The position numbers were made by a program, and so were the translations under genes. Below the pieces are notes generated by a model. The model worked only from the letters and a program-made list of their open reading frames with translations, did not search any database and was not told where the DNA came from. Shown piece by piece: positions 59,258 to 64,000 of a stretch of 64,000 nucleotides of DNA. Source of the DNA: Aeromicrobium endophyticum (GTDB taxonomy: Bacteria > Actinomycetota > Actinomycetes > Propionibacteriales > Nocardioidaceae); the NCBI RefSeq assembly GCF_003586285.1, contig NZ_QUBR01000001.1:1417363-1481362 (forward strand), in the 5' to 3' direction. The stretch's first letter is position 1. Every line of letters starts with the position of its first letter.

Positions 59258-62200
59258 TTACTTCGTGGTGTCGTCGTCCTCGACGTCGTCGAAGGCCAGC
59301 TGGGTGGCCGTCGCGCTGAGGTCGGCGCCGCTGGGGTTGGCGTCGGTCAGCTCGGCGACGTCCTCGGAGACCGGGTCGGCGGTCGACGTCTCGTCCTCGA
59401 CGGGCGTGATGCCCTCGGGGGTGGTCTCGGCCTCCTCGTCGCGGGCGTCGGACTCGACGGGCTCGGTCTCGTCGGGGACGGCGGTGACCTCCTCCGCGGG
59501 GGCCGCGTCGGGCTCGGGCGTGGGCTCGGGCTCGGGCGTGGGCTCGGGCTCGGGCGTGGACGCTGTGGGCTCGTCGGGCGTCAGGTCGGTGTTGACCGGT
59601 CCGACGTTGGCCCAGGCGGCCTTCTCCTTCTCGGACGCCTCGCGGTCGTCCGGCTCGTCGGTGGCGCCGGCCTCCTCGTCGCGGGCGTCGGACTCGACGG
59701 GCTCGGTCTCGTCGGGGACGGCGGTGACCGTCTCGGCCGGGGCCGCGTCGGGCTCGGGCTCGGGCGTGGACGCTGTGGGCTCGTCGGGCGTCAGGTCGGT
59801 GTTGACCGGTCCGACGTTGGCCCAGGCGGCCTTCTCCTTCTCGGACGCCTCACGGTCGTCCGCGTCGTCGACAGCCTCCGTCGTGACGTCGGCCTCAGCC
59901 TGCGGCTCGGTCGGAGCGGCCTCGTCCTCGGCGGGCGTGGGTGCGGTGGCTCCCGACTCGTCGGAGTCCGGCGCGTCGGCGGCCTCGGGAGCCTCGGCGC
60001 GCGCGTCGGCGTTGCGGGGGCCGGTCGCGTCGGCCGACTCGTCGGCGTGACCGCCGCCGTTCTCGTCGACCTTGACCCCGTGCTCGGCGGCGATCGCCTG
60101 GTCGGCCTCGTCGCTCTTCTGCGACGGCTCGTCGAGCTCGTCGACGTCACCGGTGTGCTTGTCCTCCGGATCGCCCTCGGTGTGCGCCTTGGCGGCGGCA
60201 CCGACGTCCTCGGTCGCGGTGACCGAGTCGGGATCGGCGGCGTCGGCGGCGTCCGGCTCGGCATCGGTCGCGGGGGCGGTGGCAGCAGCGGCCGTGGCAG
60301 CCTCGGCCTCGGCGACCACCTGGTCGTCATCGGCCTGCGTGGGCTCGGGCGCGCGCTTGACGCCGGCGAGCAGCATCTGCGCGACGTCGAGCACCTCGAC
60401 CTCCTCGCGGGCCGCACCCTCCGACTGCTTGAGCGTCAGCCCGTCCGACAGCATGACGCGGCAGAAGGGGCAGCCGACCGCGATCTGGTCGGCACCGGTG
60501 GCGATGGCCTCCTCGGTGCGGTTGACGTTGATGCGCGAGCCGATGGTCTCCTCCATCCACATGCGGGCACCGCCGGCGCCGCAGCAGAAGGACTTCTCGG
60601 AGTTGCGCGGCATCTCGGTGAACTCGGCACCGGGGATGATGCTGAGCAGCTCGCGCGGCGGCTCGTAGACCTTGTTGTGACGGCCCAGGAAGCACGGGTC
60701 GTGATAGGTGATCTTCTTCTTCTCCTCGTTCGCCACGGGCGGGCGAGGCGTCAGCTTGCCCTCGCGCACGAGGCGGTTGAGCAGCTGCGTGTGGTGGACG
60801 ACCTCGAGCTCGACGCCGAACTCGGCGTACTCGTTCTTGAGCGAGTTGAAGCAGTGGGCGCAGGTCGAGACGACCTTCTTGACCTTGGTCTCCTTGAAGA
60901 CCTCGGCGTTCTGCATCGCGAGCTGCTGGAAGACGATCTCGTTGCCGGCGCGGCGGGCGGGGTCGCCCGTGCAGGTCTCGCCGTCACCCAGGACGGCGAA
61001 CGTCACGCCGGCCATGTCGAGCAGCTCGGCGACGGCCTGCGTGGTCTTCTTGGCGCGGTCCTCGAAGGCGCCGGCGCAGCCGACCCAGAACAGCCACTCG
61101 ACCTCGTCGAGGTCGTCGACGTCGACGCCGACCTGCTTGACCTCGAAGTCGAGCCCCTTGGCCCAGTCCATGCGGGCCGAGGGGTTCATGCCCCACGGGT
61201 TCCCCTTGCGCTCGAGGCCCTTGAAGATGTTGTTCAGCTCGGCGGGGAAGTTGGACTCGACGAGCACCTGGAAGCGGCGCATGTCGTCGATGTGGTCGAC
61301 GTGCTCGATGTCGACGGGGCACTGCTGCACGCAGGCGCCGCAGTTGGTGCACGACCACAGGACGTCGGGGTCGATGACGCCGTACATCGACTCGTCGCCG
61401 ATGAGGGGGCGCTCGAGCTCGGCCTTCTGCTCGTCGGTCAGGTTGGCCTGCTCGTCCTCCGACAGCGTCAGGAGGGGCGCCTTGGCGTAGGCGTGCTCGC
61501 GAAGGCCCAGCACCAGCAGCTTGGGCGACAGCGGCTTGTCGGTGGCCCAGGCGGGGCACTGCTCCTGGCAGCGTCCGCACTCGGTGCACGTCGTGAAGTC
61601 GAGGATGCCCTTCCAGGTGAAGTCCTCGACCTTGCCGACGCCGAGCTTCTCGAAGTCCTCCTCCTCGAGGTCCTCCATCGCCTCCATGTCGAGGGGCTTG
61701 CCCTGGATGTAGATGGGCTGCAGGCCGCCGAGGGCGGTGCTGCCGTCGCTGTTGCGCTTGAACCAGATGTTGGGCCAGGCGGTGAAGCGGTGCCAGGCCA
61801 CGCCCATCGTGAGGTTGCGGGCGATGACGATCAGCCAGACCATCGCGAGCGTGATCTTGAACATCGCGACGAAGAAGATGACGTTCTTGAGACCCTGCTC
61901 GGACTCGGGGTAGAGCAGGTCGCCGACGTACGAGCTCAGCGGGAAGTGCGCGCGTCCGCCGTGCTCGCCGCCGTGGAAGTTCTCGATGAGCTTGTACTCG
62001 GCGCCGCGGATGAACAGGATCGCCGCGCCCTCGAGCATCGCCATGGCCTCGACGAAGTAGGCCTGCCAGAACGTGGAGCCGAAGAAGCGGCTCTTGCGGT
62101 CGAGGCGGCGCGGGTGGTTCCACTGGCGGACGGCGATCAGGTAGACGATGCCGATCGTGCTCAGCAGGCCGAGGCCCTCGGCCGCCCACTCGTAGAGGTA

Positions 62201-62515
62201 GAAGTGTCCGATGATCGGCCAGGCGAACTCGGGGTCGAACAGCTGGAAGTAGCCCTGCAGCACTGCGGTGCTGAGCAGCACGAACGCGGCGTACACGAAC
62301 CAGTGCGCGACGGCGACGGCCTTCTTCTGGAACATCCGGGTGTGCCCGAACGTCTCGATCAGCATGTTGGCGGTGCGCTTGGCGGGGTTGTCCCGGCGAC
62401 CGACGAGCGGCCGTCCGGTGCGCAGCACCTTCAGCATGTCGCGCACGGCCTTGGTGATGAGTGGCAGTGCCACGGCGGTGATGACAAGCGAGACGATGAT
62501 CGCGACGACCTGCAT
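59258..62515 (-). CDS. EtfD-like membrane iron-sulfur oxidoreductase with acidic tail
   Basis: 1085 residues. Five or so membrane helices (about 3-25, 68-90, 113-129, 153-170, 210-233) form a haem/quinone module like NarI; then two 4Fe-4S motifs (CTECGRCQEQCP at 320-331 and CTNCGACVQQCP at 399-410) and two CCG domains (CFLGRHNKVYEPPRELL and CCGAGG). The same architecture as mycobacterial Rv0338c/EtfD, which moves electrons from EtfBA (acyl-CoA dehydrogenases) to menaquinone. From about 760 a 320-residue Asp/Glu/Ala/Thr/Pro tail with internal duplications is added. Operator-like ACCGGTCGGT lies upstream. Longest gene after eccC. Confidence 0.88.
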   Translation of the reverse strand: MQVVAIIVSLVITAVALPLITKAVRDMLKVLRTGRPLVGRRDNPAKRTANMLIETFGHTRMFQKKAVAVAHWFVYAAFVLLSTAVLQGYFQLFDPEFAWPIIGHFYLYEWAAEGLGLLSTIGIVYLIAVRQWNHPRRLDRKSRFFGSTFWQAYFVEAMAMLEGAAILFIRGAEYKLIENFHGGEHGGRAHFPLSSYVGDLLYPESEQGLKNVIFFVAMFKITLAMVWLIVIARNLTMGVAWHRFTAWPNIWFKRNSDGSTALGGLQPIYIQGKPLDMEAMEDLEEEDFEKLGVGKVEDFTWKGILDFTTCTECGRCQEQCPAWATDKPLSPKLLVLGLREHAYAKAPLLTLSEDEQANLTDEQKAELERPLIGDESMYGVIDPDVLWSCTNCGACVQQCPVDIEHVDHIDDMRRFQVLVESNFPAELNNIFKGLERKGNPWGMNPSARMDWAKGLDFEVKQVGVDVDDLDEVEWLFWVGCAGAFEDRAKKTTQAVAELLDMAGVTFAVLGDGETCTGDPARRAGNEIVFQQLAMQNAEVFKETKVKKVVSTCAHCFNSLKNEYAEFGVELEVVHHTQLLNRLVREGKLTPRPPVANEEKKKITYHDPCFLGRHNKVYEPPRELLSIIPGAEFTEMPRNSEKSFCCGAGGARMWMEETIGSRINVNRTEEAIATGADQIAVGCPFCRVMLSDGLTLKQSEGAAREEVEVLDVAQMLLAGVKRAPEPTQADDDQVVAEAEAATAAAATAPATDAEPDAADAADPDSVTATEDVGAAAKAHTEGDPEDKHTGDVDELDEPSQKSDEADQAIAAEHGVKVDENGGGHADESADATGPRNADARAEAPEAADAPDSDESGATAPTPAEDEAAPTEPQAEADVTTEAVDDADDREASEKEKAAWANVGPVNTDLTPDEPTASTPEPEPDAAPAETVTAVPDETEPVESDARDEEAGATDEPDDREASEKEKAAWANVGPVNTDLTPDEPTASTPEPEPTPEPEPTPEPDAAPAEEVTAVPDETEPVESDARDEEAETTPEGITPVEDETSTADPVSEDVAELTDANPSGADLSATATQLAFDDVEDDDTTK
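59429..59860 (-). repeat. Tandem duplication inside the EtfD-like tail
   Basis: A unit of about 210-240 bp occurs twice: a block around 59431 recurs 240 bp later at 59671, and a block around 59581 recurs 210 bp later at 59791, with a small extra repeat of GGCTCGGGCGTG between them. It encodes VPDETEPVESDARDEEA and DDREASEKEKAAWANVGPVN twice each. In frame. Confidence 0.85.
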
Positions 62516-62577
62516 GACGGTCCCTACTCTCTGGCGACGAGCCGGGCCCGACGACGACCCTGACAGTAGGGCCGACA

Positions 62578-62592
62578 TTAACCGGTCGGTAA
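62578..62592 (-). promoter_or_regulatory. TetR-type operator candidate upstream of etfD-like gene
   Basis: TTAACCGGTCGGTAA holds ACCG-N2-CGGT (62581-62590). It lies about 65 bp before the start. Fatty-acid-degradation regulators of the TetR family bind sites of this type; no regulator gene is adjacent. Confidence 0.4.
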
Positions 62593-62666
62593 CTTTCGCG
62601 CCCAGTAAGGCTTGCCAAACGGCTCCGGAGTGAACGGGGTCACATCGGAGGGTGGCTGCCCTCGAT

Positions 62667-63845
62667 TCAGGCCTTCGCGTGCTCGCCGCGCACCGGAACG
62701 AGAGCGATCGCGAGCAGGGGGAACACGGCGACCAGCGCGAACGCCGCCTCGTAGCCAAGCCCCGTGACGAGCGCGCCCACGACGGGGGGCACGGCGGCCG
62801 ACACGAGGTACTGGCCGGTGTTCTGGATGCCCATCGCGCGTCCCGACCAGAAGGGCCCGCCGATCTCGGCGACGGCGGTGAACGCGAGGCCGTTGTCGGC
62901 GACCGTCACGACCGTGGCGACGACGATCAGCACGACGGCCACGGGGGTGGGCTCCAGAAAGCCCAGCAGCAGCATCGTCACTGCGGCCAGGACGGCCACC
63001 TGGCGCAACGGCGCGAGGCGGCTGCCGACCCGGTCGGACCACGCGCCGACGCCGATGCGTCCGGCCGCTCCCAGCAGCTGCGTGACGGCGACCAGGATGC
63101 TGGCCCAGTGCGTCGACCACTCCTTGGTGTCGATGAGCCACACGAGCATGTAGGTCCACACCGTGAACTGGGGCACCACCAGCAGCACCGAGACGGCGTG
63201 GATCCGCAGGAGGCGGCGGTCGCCGCGGTACGGGTTGGCCAGGTGATGCTGCGCGTCGGCCGCGGCGCGGTCGGGTCGGGGCGGGTCGACGATCAGGACG
63301 GCGCACAGCACGGTGCCGACGGCGCAGGCCGCTGCGATGACCAGCAGCGTCGTGGTCAGCCCGCGGGACGCCACGAGGTTGGGGACGATCACGGCGGCCA
63401 GCCCGACGCCGAGGGGGAGCCCGGTCTGGCGGATGCCCATCGCGAGCCCGCGCCGGTGCGGCGGGAACCAGCCCACGACGATGCGCCCGCTCGCGGAGTT
63501 GGTGCTGCCGCCGGCCGCGCCGCCGATGAACAGGAACGTGGCGAGGGCGACCAGCGACCCCGACCAGGCGGCCGCGACGGCACAGACGGTGACGAGTCCC
63601 AGCCCCGTGACCATCGAGAAGCGCTCGCCGAGGCGGTCGACGACCACGCCCCACGCGAAGAGCGTCACGGTGATGCCGAGCAGGGGAGCCGATGCGACGA
63701 AGCCGGCCTGCACGAGGCTCAGGCCCCGCTCGCGCACGAGGTACGGGATCAGGAACGGGGCGGCGTTGACGAACAACGTGCCGGATACCTGTCCGAGCAT
63801 CGACACGGCGAGCATCAGCCACTTGTCGGGGGTGCGCGTCTGCAT
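62667..63845 (-). CDS. Major facilitator superfamily transporter
   Basis: 392 residues with 12 predicted helices. MFS signature in VVVDRLGERFSMVTGLG (about 47-63), central cytosolic loop with Pro/Asp/Arg (near 190-215), and second-half GAWSDRVGSRLAPLRQ. Possible start GTG at 63854 three codons upstream; ATG at 63845 has AGGA about 10 nt before it. The substrate is unknown. The operator-like palindrome at 63855-63879 suggests inducible efflux or uptake. Confidence 0.85.
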   Translation of the reverse strand: MQTRTPDKWLMLAVSMLGQVSGTLFVNAAPFLIPYLVRERGLSLVQAGFVASAPLLGITVTLFAWGVVVDRLGERFSMVTGLGLVTVCAVAAAWSGSLVALATFLFIGGAAGGSTNSASGRIVVGWFPPHRRGLAMGIRQTGLPLGVGLAAVIVPNLVASRGLTTTLLVIAAACAVGTVLCAVLIVDPPRPDRAAADAQHHLANPYRGDRRLLRIHAVSVLLVVPQFTVWTYMLVWLIDTKEWSTHWASILVAVTQLLGAAGRIGVGAWSDRVGSRLAPLRQVAVLAAVTMLLLGFLEPTPVAVVLIVVATVVTVADNGLAFTAVAEIGGPFWSGRAMGIQNTGQYLVSAAVPPVVGALVTGLGYEAAFALVAVFPLLAIALVPVRGEHAKA

Positions 63846-63854
63846 GGTGTCCAC

Positions 63855-63879
63855 ATCCTGATACGAATCGTCTCAGGAT
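63855..63879 (-). promoter_or_regulatory. 25-bp operator palindrome before MFS gene
   Basis: ATCCTGATACGA - A - TCGTCTCAGGAT: 11 of 12 positions are symmetric about 63867. The inner ACGAATCGT is a perfect palindrome. Size and symmetry suit a TetR/MarR dimer; it lies directly at the transporter start, so binding would block expression. The regulator is not in the window. Confidence 0.55.
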
Positions 63880-63907
63880 TCAGACTACTCCTGTCACGCG
63901 CGAGAGC

Positions 63908-63954
63908 GGTGCGATGGCGTCCACATCGTCGACGGGAATGGACGCCATCGCACC
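63908..63954. repeat. 16-bp perfect inverted repeat near window end
   Basis: GGTGCGATGGCGTCCA (63908-63923) pairs with TGGACGCCATCGCACC (63939-63954), loop of 15 nt. Strong hairpin next to the terminal G-rich run. Confidence 0.75.
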
Positions 63955-63963
63955 CCGCCGAAG

Positions 63964-64000
63964 GGGCGGGGGGGGGGGAGCGGGGGGGGGGGGGGCGGGG
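63964..64000. other. G-rich homopolymer at right end
   Basis: Long G runs broken by single A/C. No gene. Looks like a contig-end artefact following the hairpin at 63908-63954. Confidence 0.7.

Noticed and set aside
59429..59860. Direct repeats considered as a CRISPR array
   Set aside because: The repeats are 200 bp or longer, in frame and encode the EtfD-like tail; no spacers or cas genes.
59249..62563. 1104-codon open frame antisense to the EtfD-like gene
   Set aside because: Shadow of the real gene; Leu/Gly/Val/Asp-rich composition with no motif.

Overview
The window comes from a very GC-rich actinobacterium, most likely of the Nocardioides/Aeromicrobium type. This is inferred from base composition, an MprAB-HtrA locus in mycobacterial gene order, FadE5-like and EtfD-like beta-oxidation proteins, a BkdABC-type dehydrogenase, and many genes with a -10 hexamer 6-7 nt before the start codon, as expected for leaderless mRNAs. 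There is no rRNA, CRISPR array, transposase or prophage. One tRNA gene, tRNA-Gly(CCC), lies at 42.4 kb.

Layout. 1-18.4 kb is mostly housekeeping and metabolism: HtrA/PepD (cut by the window edge) with MprB and MprA, a fructosamine-kinase-like protein, a low-molecular-weight tyrosine phosphatase, exporters, a HisC-like aminotransferase, a three-gene 2-oxoacid dehydrogenase operon (E1alpha, E1beta, E2), an MFS transporter, an SDR, small membrane proteins, a flavin split-barrel protein, a FadE5-like acyl-CoA dehydrogenase and a HAD phosphatase.

18.4-39.0 kb is the main accessory block. A reduced type VII (ESX-like) secretion locus encodes three small helical candidate substrates, a lipoprotein, EccC with three ATPase domains, EccD, a MinD/ParA-like protein and a one-pass membrane stub. 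It runs, after one hairpin, into a Tad/Flp pilus operon: SAF/CpaB-like, TadZ-like, TadA, TadB, TadC, Flp pilin, two TadE-like proteins and a TadG-like protein. Two tandem paralogous lipoproteins, a secreted protein and a membrane-bound LysM-BTAD protein follow. EccB, EccE, mycosin and prepilin peptidase are not visible.

39.1-50.8 kb holds a 43-aa membrane protein with a very good ribosome-binding site, a LysR regulator whose operator overlaps its own start, a lipoprotein, the tRNA with tandem repeats built from its 3' end, MTA phosphorylase with a sugar-nucleotide epimerase, and a tightly coupled five-gene cluster (GT2, DUF2064 transferase, methyltransferase, cytochrome-b561/molybdopterin oxidoreductase, membrane protein). 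Beyond it is a small GNAT, DHFR-like and Dabb operon.

50.8-64 kb holds dCTP deaminase, a pseudouridine catabolism pair (psuG broken by one in-frame TAG, psuK intact) flanked by copies of a roughly 90-bp palindromic repeat, a mannose isomerase-like/fructokinase/hydrolase operon, a uracil permease whose 3' end runs into a 22-G tract, a matrixin-like metalloprotease, a YchJ protein, a long EtfD-like iron-sulfur oxidoreductase with an acidic repetitive tail, and an MFS transporter behind a TetR-type palindrome. Homopolymer runs at 56.35 kb and at the right end look like assembly artefacts.
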